Source of the DNA: a bacterium | Lineage (GTDB): Bacteria > Bacillota > Bacilli > Lactobacillales > Streptococcaceae | Direction of reading: 5' to 3' | Assembly (NCBI GenBank): GCA_905221385.1 | Contig: CAJNCV010000008.1 | Location: 1-64,000 of the forward strand | Length of the DNA: 64,000 nucleotides | In this document: positions 9,536-19,280 of the stretch, piece after piece | Position numbering within the stretch: position 1 is the stretch's first letter | How the letters are laid out: the number at the start of each line of letters is the position of its first letter | Notes under the pieces: generated by a model | The model's input: only the letters and a program-made list of their open reading frames with translations | Database searches by the model: none | Told to the model about the DNA's origin: nothing | Position numbers and translations under genes: made by a program

Positions 9536-9541
9536 TATAAT
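9536..9541 (+). promoter_or_regulatory. mutL promoter (-10)
   Basis: TATGGTATAAT gives an extended -10 with TATAAT at 9536-9541, 47 bp before the mutL start. No strong -35 is evident. Confidence 0.6.
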
Positions 9542-9588
9542 AGCACTAATCAATTTCTAGGAAAATAGATACAGAAAGGGGCTGAAAG

Positions 9589-11538
9589 ATGTCTCATATT
9601 ATTGAATTGCCAGAGGTGCTGGCAAACCAAATAGCGGCAGGGGAGGTCATTGAACGTCCTGCCAGTGTGGTCAAAGAGTTGGTAGAAAATGCCATTGACG
9701 CGGGTTCTAGCCAGATTATCATTGAGATTGAGGAAGCTGGTCTCAAGAAGATCCAAATCACCGATAATGGCCATGGAATTGTCCACGATGAGGTGGAGTT
9801 GGCCTTGCGTCGTCATGCGACCAGTAAGATAAAAAACCAGGCGGACCTCTTTCGGATTCGGACGCTTGGTTTTCGTGGTGAAGCCCTGCCTTCTATCGCT
9901 TCTGTCAGTGTCTTGACTTTGTTGACGGCGGTGGATGGTGCGAGTCATGGGACCAAGCTCGTCGCGCGTGGGGGAGAGGTTGAGGAAGTCATCCCAGCGA
10001 CTAGTCCTGTGGGAACCAAGGTTTGTGTGGAGGACCTCTTTTTCAACACACCTGCACGTCTCAAGTATATGAAGAGCCAGCAAGCGGAGTTGTCTCATAT
10101 CATTGATATTGTTAACCGTCTGGGATTGGCTCATCCTGAGATTTCTTTTAGTTTGATCAGTGATGGCAAGGAAATGACGCGGACAGCAGGGACTGGTCAA
10201 CTGCGGCAAGCTATCGCAGGAATTTATGGCTTGGCGAGTGCTAAGAAGATGATTGAAATTGAGAATTCTGATCTAGATTTTGAAATTACAGGTTTTGTGT
10301 CTCTGCCTGAGTTAACCCGAGCAAATCGTAACTATATCAGCCTCTTCATCAATGGACGTTATATCAAGAACTTTCTACTAAATCGCGCTATTCTTGACGG
10401 TTACGGAAGCAAGCTCATGGTAGGTCGTTTTCCACTGGCTGTCATTCACATCCATATCGATCCTTATCTGGCTGATGTCAATGTCCATCCAACCAAGCAA
10501 GAGGTGCGAATTTCCAAGGAAAGAGAGCTAATGGCGCTGCTTTCAGAGGCTATTTCAAATAGTCTCAAGGAACAAGCCCTGATCCCAGATGCCTTGGAAA
10601 ATCTTGCCAAATCTACCGTGCGCAATCGTCAAAAGGTAGAGCAGACCATTCTCCCACTCAAAGAAAATACGCTTTACTATGAAAAAACAGAACTCTCAAG
10701 ACCCAGTCAAGCTGAGGTGGCTGATCATCAGGTTGAATTAACTGAGGAAGGTAGGGACCTAACCCTGTTTGCCAAGGAAACCTTGGACCAGCTAACCAAG
10801 CCCGGAAAACTGCATTTTGCAGAGAGAAAGCCTGCTAACTATGATCAACTAGACCATCCAGAGTTAGATCTAGCTAGTCTTGATAAGGCTTATGATAAGC
10901 TGGAGCGAGAAGAATCATCCAGCTTCCCAGAGTTGGAGTTTTTCGGGCAGATGCACGGGACCTATCTTTTTGCCCAAGGGCGAGATGGCCTCTACATCAT
11001 AGACCAGCACGCGGCTCAGGAACGGGTCAAGTATGAGGAATACCGTGAAAGCATCGGCAATGTTGACCAGAGCCAGCAGCAACTCCTAGTACCTTACATC
11101 TTTGAATTTCCAGCGGATGATGCCCTGCGTCTCAAGGAAAGAATGCCTCTCTTAGAGGAAGTGGGCGTCTTTCTAGCAGAGTACGGAGAAAATCAATTCA
11201 TCCTACGGGAACATCCTATTTGGATGACGGAAGAAGAAATCGAATCTGGCATCTATGAAATGTGCGACATGCTCCTCTTGACCAAGGAAGTTTCTATCAA
11301 GAAATACCGAGCAGAGCTGGCTATCATGATGTCTTGCAAGCGGTCTATCAAGGCCAACCATCGTATCGATGACCACTCAGCCAGACAGCTCCTTTATCAG
11401 CTCTCTCAATGTGACAATCCCTACAACTGTCCCCACGGACGTCCCGTTTTGGTGCATTTTACCAAGTCGGATATGGAAAAGATGTTCCGACGTATTCAGG
11501 AAAATCATACTAGTCTCCGTGAGTTAGGGAAATACTAA
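9589..11538 (+). CDS. mutL: DNA mismatch repair protein MutL (HexB)
   Basis: This 649-residue protein is MutL, known as HexB in pneumococcus. It couples mismatch recognition by MutS to strand removal. The GHKL ATPase motifs are visible: [32 protein letters not shown] and [18 protein letters not shown]. The MutL transducer region ([13 protein letters not shown]) and a C-terminal dimerisation domain (about 455-649) follow. The C-terminal region keeps [12 protein letters not shown] and CPHGRPV, elements of the endonuclease site found in MutL proteins outside the enteric group. No mutS lies directly upstream, unlike in many streptococci. The Shine-Dalgarno AAAGGGG supports the chosen start. Confidence 0.98.
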   Translation: MSHIIELPEVLANQIAAGEVIERPASVVKELVENAIDAGSSQIIIEIEEAGLKKIQITDNGHGIVHDEVELALRRHATSKIKNQADLFRIRTLGFRGEALPSIASVSVLTLLTAVDGASHGTKLVARGGEVEEVIPATSPVGTKVCVEDLFFNTPARLKYMKSQQAELSHIIDIVNRLGLAHPEISFSLISDGKEMTRTAGTGQLRQAIAGIYGLASAKKMIEIENSDLDFEITGFVSLPELTRANRNYISLFINGRYIKNFLLNRAILDGYGSKLMVGRFPLAVIHIHIDPYLADVNVHPTKQEVRISKERELMALLSEAISNSLKEQALIPDALENLAKSTVRNRQKVEQTILPLKENTLYYEKTELSRPSQAEVADHQVELTEEGRDLTLFAKETLDQLTKPGKLHFAERKPANYDQLDHPELDLASLDKAYDKLEREESSSFPELEFFGQMHGTYLFAQGRDGLYIIDQHAAQERVKYEEYRESIGNVDQSQQQLLVPYIFEFPADDALRLKERMPLLEEVGVFLAEYGENQFILREHPIWMTEEEIESGIYEMCDMLLLTKEVSIKKYRAELAIMMSCKRSIKANHRIDDHSARQLLYQLSQCDNPYNCPHGRPVLVHFTKSDMEKMFRRIQENHTSLRELGKY

Positions 11539-11580
11539 GACTGGGAGTTATTTTGTAGAACCATCTTGTATAAATAAAAT

Positions 11581-11620
11581 AAGATTCCTGTTTCTAGTAA
11601 AGGTGAGACAGGAATCTTTT
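11581..11620 (+). terminator. mutL terminator
   Basis: Arms AAGATTCCTGT (11581-11591) and ACAGGAATCTT (11608-11618) form an 11-bp stem followed by a short T-run just after mutL. Confidence 0.8.
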
Positions 11621-11768
11621 AATATACTTAAAAAATCATGTAGTTCGAAGGCTACTGGTATTAATGAAGTGAATCAGGTGCTAAACAGTGTAACGGTTTA
11701 GCAGGAAGAGCCGCGGTTAAAGTAGGTTGATCTAGGTACTTTGAAGAAGAGCTGGGAAAGAGAAGCGC
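11621..11768. other. Intergenic stretch with an 8-bp dyad
   Basis: No gene is seen. TGCTAAAC (11679-11686) and GTTTAGCA (11696-11703) form a perfect 8-bp inverted repeat around a 9-nt loop. It could be an operator or an RNA hairpin; no T-run follows. Confidence 0.4.
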
Positions 11769-11797
11769 TTGCAAAGGTGGTTGTAAAGTAGTATACT
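11769..11797 (+). promoter_or_regulatory. Promoter of the GH13 hydrolase gene
   Basis: TTGCAA (11769-11774), a 17-bp spacer and TATACT (11792-11797) form a good sigma-A promoter with initiation near 11804. It lies just upstream of a LacI-family operator. Confidence 0.75.
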
Positions 11798-11809
11798 AGA
11801 ATCACAGTC

Positions 11810-11825
11810 ATGAAAACGTTTGCGT
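11810..11825 (+). promoter_or_regulatory. MalR/CcpA-like operator
   Basis: ATGAAAACGTTTGCGT carries the LacI-family core AAACGTTT. It resembles the maltose-repressor operator I remember from S. pneumoniae (CGCAAACGTTTGCG) and also approximates a cre site. Its position just after the transcription start suits repression by blockage. Control by maltodextrins or glucose is inferred. Confidence 0.6.
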
Positions 11826-11860
11826 CGTAAATGAATCAAAGTAAATTAGGAGGTATTCTA

Positions 11861-13633
11861 ATGGAATTAACAGCCATTTACCACAGACCAGAGTCGGAGT
11901 ATGCTTATCTTTATAAGGATAAGACAATGCACATTCGTATCCGGACCAAGAAAGATGATATTGAAAGCATCAACTTACATTATGGTGATCCTTTTATCTT
12001 TATAGAGGATCGTTATGAAGCAATCAAGGAAATGGTCAAAATCACCTCCGATGCTTTGTTTGATTACTGGCAAGTGGAGATTACAGTCAGCTATGCACGA
12101 CTCCAGTATCTCTTTGAACTCAAGGATAAGCAAGGTCAGACGATCTTATATGGCGATAAGGGATGTGTTGAAAACACACTCGAAAATCTTCATTACGAAG
12201 GAAACGGCTTTAAGATTCCTTATATTCATGAAATTGATGCTTGTCATGTACCTGACTGGGTTTCAAAGACGGTATGGTATCAGATTTTCCCAGAACGTTT
12301 TGCCAATGGCAATCCTGAGATTTCTCCCAAAGGGGCGCTAGCTTGGGATTCGTCTATCAAACCAAAGACGAGCGATTTCTTTGGTGGTGATTTACAAGGC
12401 ATTATTGACCATCTGGATTACTTGCAAGACTTAGGGATTACAGGTCTTTATCTCTGTCCAATTTTTGAATCTCCGAGCAATCACAAGTACAATACGACGG
12501 ATTATTTCGAAATTGACCGTCATTTTGGAGACAAGGAAAACTTCCGTCAACTGGTTGATCAGGCCCATCAGAGAGGCATGAAAATCATGCTGGACGCTGT
12601 TTTCAACCATATCGGAGACCAATCTCCACAGTGGCAAGATGTTCTCAAACATGGTGAAGATTCTGTTTACAAAGACTGGTTCCATGTTCAAGAGTTTCCA
12701 GTGACCAAGGATAAGCTTGCAAATCCAAGAAAGCTCCCTTACCATACTTTTGCCTTTGCCAGCTATATGCCCAAGCTCAATACGGCCAATCCTCAAGTGA
12801 GGGACTATTTGTTGAGCGTTGCGACCTACTGGATTGAAGAGTTTGATATCGATGCTTGGCGCTTGGATGTGGCCAATGAAGTCGACCACCAATTTTGGAG
12901 AGATTTCCGTAAAGCTGTCTTGGCTAAAAAGCCTGATCTTTATATTCTTGGTGAGGTCTGGCACACTTCCCAGCCTTGGCTAAATGGCGATGAATTCCAC
13001 GCGGTCATGAACTATCCTCTCTCTGATAGTATCAAGGATTATTTCTTGCGTGGGGTTAAGAAGACCAGTCAATTTATCGATGAGATCAATGGCCAGTCTA
13101 TGTATTATAGACAGCAGATTTCGGAAGTGATGTTCAACCTCTTGGATTCGCACGATACAGAGCGCATTTTGGCTACTGCCAAGGGAGATGTTCAACCCGT
13201 TAAATCTGCCCTTGCCTGCCTCTTTCTACAAAGAGGGACACCGTGTTTCTACTATGGAACGGAGTTGGAGTTAGGTGGAGGACCAGACCCAGATTGCCGT
13301 CGTGTTATGCCTTGGGACCGTGTTTCGGACAGCAATGAAATGCTTCATTTCATGAAGAAATTGATTCAGATTCGGAAGGATGCTTCAGGCATTATCCAGC
13401 ATGGAATCTATAGTCTGAAAGAAATCAAGCTGGATGTGGTGTCTTTAACATGGGATTATGATGGACAAAAAGTCCAAGCTATTTTTAACCAATCAACTGA
13501 AAACTATCTTGTAGAAGACAGTGATGCTGTAGCTCTAGCAAGTCATTGCCAAGAAACAGACGAGGGGCTTTCTATTTTACCGAACGGTCTTGCAGTCTTT
13601 TATCAAGCTCCTGAAATTTCGTCTAGTATCTGA
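11861..13633 (+). CDS. Neopullulanase/cyclomaltodextrinase-type GH13 hydrolase
   Basis: This intracellular glycoside hydrolase of about 590 residues has an N-terminal starch-binding-like domain (about 1-120) followed by the GH13 barrel. The catalytic trio is visible: Asp336 in WRLDVAN, Glu365 in LGEVWH and Asp432 in LLDSHDTER. Region I reads DAVFNHIGD. Enzymes of this group cleave cyclomaltodextrins, pullulan or maltodextrins in the cytoplasm. No signal peptide is present. I chose the ATG at 11861 because TAGGAGG lies 8-10 nt before it. An in-frame ATG at 11831 would place that site inside the coding region. An operator-like site sits between promoter and start, consistent with control by maltodextrin availability. 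Confidence 0.93.
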   Translation: MELTAIYHRPESEYAYLYKDKTMHIRIRTKKDDIESINLHYGDPFIFIEDRYEAIKEMVKITSDALFDYWQVEITVSYARLQYLFELKDKQGQTILYGDKGCVENTLENLHYEGNGFKIPYIHEIDACHVPDWVSKTVWYQIFPERFANGNPEISPKGALAWDSSIKPKTSDFFGGDLQGIIDHLDYLQDLGITGLYLCPIFESPSNHKYNTTDYFEIDRHFGDKENFRQLVDQAHQRGMKIMLDAVFNHIGDQSPQWQDVLKHGEDSVYKDWFHVQEFPVTKDKLANPRKLPYHTFAFASYMPKLNTANPQVRDYLLSVATYWIEEFDIDAWRLDVANEVDHQFWRDFRKAVLAKKPDLYILGEVWHTSQPWLNGDEFHAVMNYPLSDSIKDYFLRGVKKTSQFIDEINGQSMYYRQQISEVMFNLLDSHDTERILATAKGDVQPVKSALACLFLQRGTPCFYYGTELELGGGPDPDCRRVMPWDRVSDSNEMLHFMKKLIQIRKDASGIIQHGIYSLKEIKLDVVSLTWDYDGQKVQAIFNQSTENYLVEDSDAVALASHCQETDEGLSILPNGLAVFYQAPEISSSI

Positions 13634-13847
13634 TTTAGAAATAGAGAGAAGTTTTTTCTGCTAGATCAATTACAATATAAGCTGATGATTTTCATGACAA
13701 TCTAAAAACTGTAGGAAACCTGAAAAGATTTAGTTTTGACTTGCTCAGAATTAAGTCTTTTTCATTTTACCTTACTTTGTTTGTCGAGGTGGTAGCCGGA
13801 TAGTCTGTGACGTTTTTGTCTAGATTATCAAGCAAATAAAAAATTAT
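13634..13847. other. Convergent intergenic stretch
   Basis: I see no gene between the GH13 gene and the terminator of the fucosidase gene. No clear terminator for the plus-strand gene is visible. Confidence 0.4.
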
Positions 13848-13885
13848 CCTGCCCTCAAAAGCAAATGAAGCTTTTAGGGAGCAGG
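13848..13885 (-). terminator. Terminator of the GH95 gene
   Basis: CCTGCCCTCAAAAGC and GCTTTTAGGGAGCAGG form a long stem with few mismatches. On the minus strand it is followed by a T-rich run. Confidence 0.85.
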
Positions 13886-13932
13886 ACAATGTGATTTCTC
13901 CTGATTTTTAGGTGATTTGGATAATTTTTATT

Positions 13933-16900
13933 TTACTCTTTTTTAGTTTTTACTAAGAAAGTAGCTGTTAAGACCAAACTGAGACCAGCTAAGAAGAGTA
14001 GTGGATTTCTTTCTTCCCCAGTTGCAGGGAGTTTTTCTTGATGAACACTATCAGTTGTGTGTACCAGTGCCTCTGTCTCTGTTGTAGTTGGTTTTTCATG
14101 TGGGTTTACATCCTCAACAGTTGGTGAGCTTGTAGTGTTGTAGACAACTGCATAAGTACTAACGTTATTGGTCATAAATTCAAGCATGCCATCTCGGATA
14201 GTAAAGTCCTGTGGTTCTAACTCTCTAGTTGGAGTGAGGTAGTAGACTTCTTGCACTTTTCCTGAAACTGGTAAGCGAACTAAGACTTGGTTCTGTAGTT
14301 GGACATTGTGACTTTCCTTATTTTTGAGCTGGAAATCATATGCATCGTATGTCTTACCAAAGAGTTCTTGAGCGAGCACTCGTCGACTTTCTAAGTGGGA
14401 AACCTCTTTCAAGTCAGCAACTCCACCGATGATTTCGATCCCTGTCTTTTTATCTTTCAAGGTGCGCAACTGATACTCAGGTCGGGTGAGGGTTGGAGCA
14501 GCCTGATCTCCACTAGTTCCGATAGGGCCAGTGTACTCAGGTTTTTCAACAGTAGGAGCTTCCTCTTGACCTGCTGTTCCGATTGGTTCGGTGTATTCAG
14601 GAATTTCAACAGTAGGCGGCACTTCTTGCCCTGCCGTTCCGATAGGTTTGGTATATTCAGGAATTTCAACAGTAGGTGGCACTTCTTGCCCTGCCGTTCC
14701 GATAGGTTCAGTATACTCAGGTTTTTCAACAGTAGGAGCTGGTTCGTCCCCCTTGCTTGTGGTTGGCTGACTCTCGTCAACCCTTTTCTCATCCTTTTTA
14801 GTAAAGACGGCTACGACAGGGCTACTTGTGGTATTTCCTTGAATGCTATAAGCTTCAATGGCATTTCCAGCTTTGCGATTGGTTTCTTCAGGGATTGGTA
14901 TTTGAACTTGATTGTCTTGGATTGATAGGATAGTCTGATCTCCACTTGTAACTAGATGTGTTTCATCCACCTTACGCAAGACTAGAGGATCTTTGACACC
15001 TGGGAAGGTCACTGCGATGGCTTCCCAATCTCCAGCTGGTAGGCTTAAGGAAATGGTTTTGTCATTTTCCTTAAGAGGCGCAATGCTCGGGCTATCTATA
15101 CCAACAGCAGGGGCTTTGATGATATCAAAGGAGTCTAGAGAGATTTTCTTGCGACCTTCTTGCGAATCTGGGTCAACTTGTAATGTCAGGGTGTGCGGAC
15201 CGTCAGTAAGGTTTGTAAATTCGCCAATGAAGGCTCTCTTTTCGGTTGCACCTGAAGTGTAGAAGTCTAGACTTGGCATTTCTTTGCCATCTAGTGTAAC
15301 ACGTGCTCGTCCAAGGGCAAGGCTCTTCAAGCCATAAATACGAATGCCCGTCCCTGTAAAGGAAATAGTTGCCTGAGCTTCTGAAGCTGCACTAGAGTCG
15401 CTGTTGTTGATGTCAGCGTATTTTTCCGTACCTCCGTAGAGTTCTGGGTCAGACCAATCCTTAAACTGGGAACCATACTGGATACGAGTGTCGCGATCAT
15501 CCATTTTCTCAATCGTGTTGCCTGCTCCTGATAGGATCTTGAAGTAATCTAATGAAATTTTCGAGCGTTCACTTCCACGTCCTTTGTGCTCACGTTTAAC
15601 GCTAAGAGTCAATGTATGAGGTCCGTCTGACAATCCTGTGAAGCGACCGATGAGGCTACCTTTTTCTGTTGCTCCAGCAGTATGAAAATCAAGCTCTCCA
15701 ACTTCTTTGCCGTCAATTTTAGCAGTAGCAAGGCCTAGTTCGGACGATTTTAGTCCATAGATTTCGATACCAACACCATTGAAAGGAATAGTAGCAGTCA
15801 CGTCTTCGTCTGTGTAGTCACCTTTTGAAAGGTCAGCAAACTTCTCCGTTCCTCCAAATAATTCTGAATCTGCCCAGTTTCCAAAGGCAGCTCCGTACTG
15901 GATACGACCGTCTCGGTCATCCATCAATTCACTAGGAGTTTCTACAGTGACCTGTTCAGATACTTGTGTGGAAACTTCGCCCAGCATAGCCTTTACAGTA
16001 TAGGTATAGGCGAGTTGAGGATCTAGTGATCGGTCGACAAAGTTAGTTTGATTGGTTATAAATTCTCTAGTTGCAGAGGTTTGGCCAGATTCGTCTTTCA
16101 CTTGTCTTTGGATGACATAGTGGGTAGCGCCTTCTACTTGGTTGAAGGTGAGTTCGGCAGTGACACCGTTTTGTCGAACTGCTGTCAGACTGGTTACGCG
16201 ACCAGGGAAGTGTTCAAAGGTAATGACGTCCCCTTTTTGAGTTGCCAGTTGGATGCGATTGTTTTTGAGAATCGTTGCTTTGACTGGTTTGCCATTGACC
16301 TTGATTTGGCTGGCTTCGATATTTGGATAGTCTACAATTAGGTCTCCACCGACATTTGAAAGGAAGGACAAGCTTTGCAGGTTTTTATCTTTCCACTTCA
16401 TGCTAACTTCAAAGTTTCCTCGAGCAACCAAGCCAGAAACCTGACCGTCTTTCCATGCATCTGGAAGGGCTGGCAATGGTGCAATGTAGCCAGTGTGTGA
16501 TTGGAGAAGCATTTCTGCCATTCCACTGGTTGCTCCAAAGTTGCCATCAATTTGGAAAGGCGCGTGGGTATCCCAAAGGTTTTCTAGGGTTGAATACTTG
16601 AGCTGTTCAGCGAGCAAGCGATGGGCACGGTTACCGTCCAGCAAACGAGCCCAGAGGTTGATTTTATTGGCCTTAGACCAACCAGTACCACCATCTCCAC
16701 GGTGGTTGAGGGTAGCACGCGCAGCTTCTAGGTATTCAGCTTGATCTTTGCTAAAGAGCGTACCAGGGAAGAGCCCAACTAGATGGGAAACGTGACGGTG
16801 GTGATTTTCAATGCCTTCATTTGTGAATTGCGGGCTGTCTTCTTCGTACCATTCCTTGATACGGCCTTCATTGTTGATGTGAAGGGGTTTTAGTTTGTCA

Positions 16901-18957
16901 AATTTAGCCTTGACCTCTGTGACTAAGTCTTGGTCGACATTCAGATGGTTGGCGACTTCCATGTAGTCGTGGAATAGCTGCCAGACTAGCGATTGGTCAA
17001 AGGTATTTCCGATGGTGATGGTTCCGTGTTCTGGTGAGTAGGATGGAGAAGACACCCAACGGTCGCTGGCCTTGTCATAGTGCAAGAAGGAGTTCCAGAA
17101 CTTAGCAGTTTCCTTGAGCATAGGATAAATCTTTTCTTTGAGATAGGTCTCATCCTTGGTAAATTTATAATAGTCATAGACGTTCTGCATCATCCAGGCA
17201 TTAGCAGCTGGCGACCAACCCCAATAGTAATTCCAACCAGGAGTAGTCCAGCCAAATGGTGTTGCTTGAGTGTGGACCAGCCAACCATTTTCTTGTCCGT
17301 CTTTGGATTCGATACCTGCGTATTCCTTGGCAGCGATACGGCCATAGTAACGCATGTCGTCAATATAATTGATCATTGGCTTGGCTGTTTCAGCAAGGTT
17401 GCTCATGTAGGCAGGCCAATAGTTCATTTGCAAATTGACATTGAGGTGGTAGTCAGCGTTCCAAGGTGGATTGTCTACAGCATTCCAGACTCCCTGTAGG
17501 TTGGCAGGAAGGGCATCTGTCCGATCACGAGACGAACTAATCAGTAGATAACGGCCATATTGGAAGAAGAGTTCTTCTAGTTTTTGCCCTTTGCCAGGGT
17601 TATATCCTTGAAGGGCCTCTTTTGTCGTTTGAGCAGTCTTGCTTCCACCTAGGTTTAGTTTAACGCGATTAAAGAGACTTTGATAATCCTTGATATGGGC
17701 CTTTTTAAGTGTTTCGTAGTCTTTGGCCTTAGCTGCTTCGACAATCCCTTTAACCGTTTTTTCGAGGTCAATGTCTTTTCGATAATTAGTTTTTGGATTT
17801 TGAGCAAAGTTAGTTTTGGCGCTGAGATAGAGGGTCGCATAGCTTGCACCTGTAACGGTTAGAGTCTCATTCTGAACAGTGACTTTTCCGTCCGTTTTAA
17901 TTCCTAGATAGGATGCAAATTTGAGGCCGTTATCTTTGACAGTTCCTTTTAGAAGGATTCCATTTTCATCTGTAGTGACATGACCGTTCTTATAGTTGGA
18001 ATATTCCCAAGAGTAGTTGCCATTAGCAAGTAAGTCCTCTGTCAAGCTATTCCAAAGGGTAAAGTCAAGCGTCTTGTCTCCTTTTTTGGTTAAGTGGGTC
18101 ACGGTGACATCATCAGGATAGCTGGAGAAGGTTTCGCGTTTGAAGGTAGTCCCATCTTGGGTGTAAGAAGTGGTCGTAGTGGCTTCTGTGATATCCAAAC
18201 CACGATGATAATCAGTTACAGTATCTAGTCCTTTCTTCTGGTTATTAAAGACCATGAAGATATCACCAAAGGCTAGGTAACGTCCGTACTGGGCGTTGTT
18301 TGGTCCAACTAGATTTTGTTCAGCTAATTGTTTCGCTTTTTGACGGTCACCAGCTTCAAGGGCTTTACGAATCTCTGCCAAGACCTTGTAGCGGTCCTTG
18401 TAGTTTCCTCCGTTATAGTCGGTGCTATCGGGTTGTGGTCCTCCAGACCAGAGGGTCTTTTCGTTGTACTGGATTCTTTCTTCGCCAATCAGACCAAAGA
18501 CCTTGGCTCCCATCTCCCCATTTCCGACAGGCAGGGCTTGTTTTTCCCAACCATCATAGGAAGGAGCTGTTGGCTGATCGTAGTTGAGTTGATAGTTTTC
18601 TTGCTTTGTCACAGGTAGCTCGGTATTTTTATTCTCCTTATTTTCTTTAGCTTCTACAATGGCTTCTTCACTAGCTTGACGATTTGTTGTCTGAGTCTCC
18701 TCGGTTGCTTTGCTTTCGGAAACGGGATTCTCAGCTAGAGGTGGCTCTGTAGTTTCAGTAGCTTCAACTGCTCTGGGTTCGCTATCAGGCTTAGTGCTAG
18801 TTTCGACTGAGGTCTGTCCAGTTTGTTTGACCTCGATACTATCAGCGGAGACAGTGTGGCTGGCTAGAAAAACAGCTCCCAACAAAACAGAAGCAGTCCC
18901 AACCGTCAGTTTGCGGATGCTATAGCGACAGGATTTCTCCCAAAATCTTTTGTCCAT
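13933..18957 (-). CDS. LPXTG-anchored GH95 alpha-L-fucosidase
   Basis: This protein of about 1674 residues is a secreted, wall-anchored glycoside hydrolase of family 95, which removes alpha-1,2-linked fucose from host glycans. A YSIRK signal peptide (YSIRKLTVGTASVLL) starts it. The catalytic region spans roughly 120-900, with Asn506 and Asn508 in NVNLQMNYW, Glu643 in YSPEHG and Asp804 in QIDGNFG, matching the catalytic residues of the bifidobacterial enzyme. A fibronectin-III-like segment, two similar modules of about 130 residues each opening with MDDRD and probably carbohydrate-binding, four PTVE-PEYT-PIGT repeats and LPATG near residue 1643 follow. The ATG at 18957 is preferred to one 12 codons upstream because GGGAGA lies just before it. 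A cre-like site precedes the gene. Confidence 0.93.
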   Translation of the reverse strand: MDKRFWEKSCRYSIRKLTVGTASVLLGAVFLASHTVSADSIEVKQTGQTSVETSTKPDSEPRAVEATETTEPPLAENPVSESKATEETQTTNRQASEEAIVEAKENKENKNTELPVTKQENYQLNYDQPTAPSYDGWEKQALPVGNGEMGAKVFGLIGEERIQYNEKTLWSGGPQPDSTDYNGGNYKDRYKVLAEIRKALEAGDRQKAKQLAEQNLVGPNNAQYGRYLAFGDIFMVFNNQKKGLDTVTDYHRGLDITEATTTTSYTQDGTTFKRETFSSYPDDVTVTHLTKKGDKTLDFTLWNSLTEDLLANGNYSWEYSNYKNGHVTTDENGILLKGTVKDNGLKFASYLGIKTDGKVTVQNETLTVTGASYATLYLSAKTNFAQNPKTNYRKDIDLEKTVKGIVEAAKAKDYETLKKAHIKDYQSLFNRVKLNLGGSKTAQTTKEALQGYNPGKGQKLEELFFQYGRYLLISSSRDRTDALPANLQGVWNAVDNPPWNADYHLNVNLQMNYWPAYMSNLAETAKPMINYIDDMRYYGRIAAKEYAGIESKDGQENGWLVHTQATPFGWTTPGWNYYWGWSPAANAWMMQNVYDYYKFTKDETYLKEKIYPMLKETAKFWNSFLHYDKASDRWVSSPSYSPEHGTITIGNTFDQSLVWQLFHDYMEVANHLNVDQDLVTEVKAKFDKLKPLHINNEGRIKEWYEEDSPQFTNEGIENHHRHVSHLVGLFPGTLFSKDQAEYLEAARATLNHRGDGGTGWSKANKINLWARLLDGNRAHRLLAEQLKYSTLENLWDTHAPFQIDGNFGATSGMAEMLLQSHTGYIAPLPALPDAWKDGQVSGLVARGNFEVSMKWKDKNLQSLSFLSNVGGDLIVDYPNIEASQIKVNGKPVKATILKNNRIQLATQKGDVITFEHFPGRVTSLTAVRQNGVTAELTFNQVEGATHYVIQRQVKDESGQTSATREFITNQTNFVDRSLDPQLAYTYTVKAMLGEVSTQVSEQVTVETPSELMDDRDGRIQYGAAFGNWADSELFGGTEKFADLSKGDYTDEDVTATIPFNGVGIEIYGLKSSELGLATAKIDGKEVGELDFHTAGATEKGSLIGRFTGLSDGPHTLTLSVKREHKGRGSERSKISLDYFKILSGAGNTIEKMDDRDTRIQYGSQFKDWSDPELYGGTEKYADINNSDSSAASEAQATISFTGTGIRIYGLKSLALGRARVTLDGKEMPSLDFYTSGATEKRAFIGEFTNLTDGPHTLTLQVDPDSQEGRKKISLDSFDIIKAPAVGIDSPSIAPLKENDKTISLSLPAGDWEAIAVTFPGVKDPLVLRKVDETHLVTSGDQTILSIQDNQVQIPIPEETNRKAGNAIEAYSIQGNTTSSPVVAVFTKKDEKRVDESQPTTSKGDEPAPTVEKPEYTEPIGTAGQEVPPTVEIPEYTKPIGTAGQEVPPTVEIPEYTEPIGTAGQEEAPTVEKPEYTGPIGTSGDQAAPTLTRPEYQLRTLKDKKTGIEIIGGVADLKEVSHLESRRVLAQELFGKTYDAYDFQLKNKESHNVQLQNQVLVRLPVSGKVQEVYYLTPTRELEPQDFTIRDGMLEFMTNNVSTYAVVYNTTSSPTVEDVNPHEKPTTTETEALVHTTDSVHQEKLPATGEERNPLLFLAGLSLVLTATFLVKTKKE

Positions 18958-18978
18958 AGGAATCTCCCTCTTCTTTTT

Positions 18979-18992
18979 TGTAAGCGTATACA
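18979..18992 (-). promoter_or_regulatory. cre-like site before the GH95 gene
   Basis: TGTAAGCGTATACA differs from the catabolite responsive element consensus at about one position. It lies between the promoter and the start codon, so CcpA would act as a roadblock. This fits a host-glycan hydrolase repressed by glucose. Confidence 0.6.
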
Positions 18993-19050
18993 TTTTTGTT
19001 TTTAAAAAAAACTTACAAAAAATAAGTTATTTATTATTGTTTATGCTTTT

Positions 19051-19079
19051 AATATAACAAAATAGTCAAAATAGTGCAA
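19051..19079 (-). promoter_or_regulatory. GH95 promoter
   Basis: On the minus strand TTGCAC (19074-19079) and TATATT (19051-19056) are 17 bp apart, placing initiation near 19044. Confidence 0.55.
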
Positions 19080-19223
19080 CCTTTTTGAGAGAGATTTGTA
19101 TAAATTGCTTCAATTTTTCTTTCCGCATGAGCGAGTGAAGGGAGACTATTCAGCGAGGAAAGCCATAAGTGCAATAACGTAATCAATGTAAAAGTTCGTA
19201 ATTAGTAGAACTTGATAGTATTC

Positions 19224-19252
19224 TTGACCTTTCAAAGGCTTTTTGATATGAT
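19224..19252 (+). promoter_or_regulatory. Promoter of the acetyltransferase gene
   Basis: TTGACC (19224-19229), 17 bp, TATGAT (19247-19252), 28 bp before the ATG. Confidence 0.7.
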
Positions 19253-19280
19253 GGATCCAAAGTAAGTGTGAGGTATTAAG

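Noticed and set aside
9589-10209. Long minus-strand frame opposite mutL
   Set aside because: It is the antisense of conserved mutL codons, with no start context.
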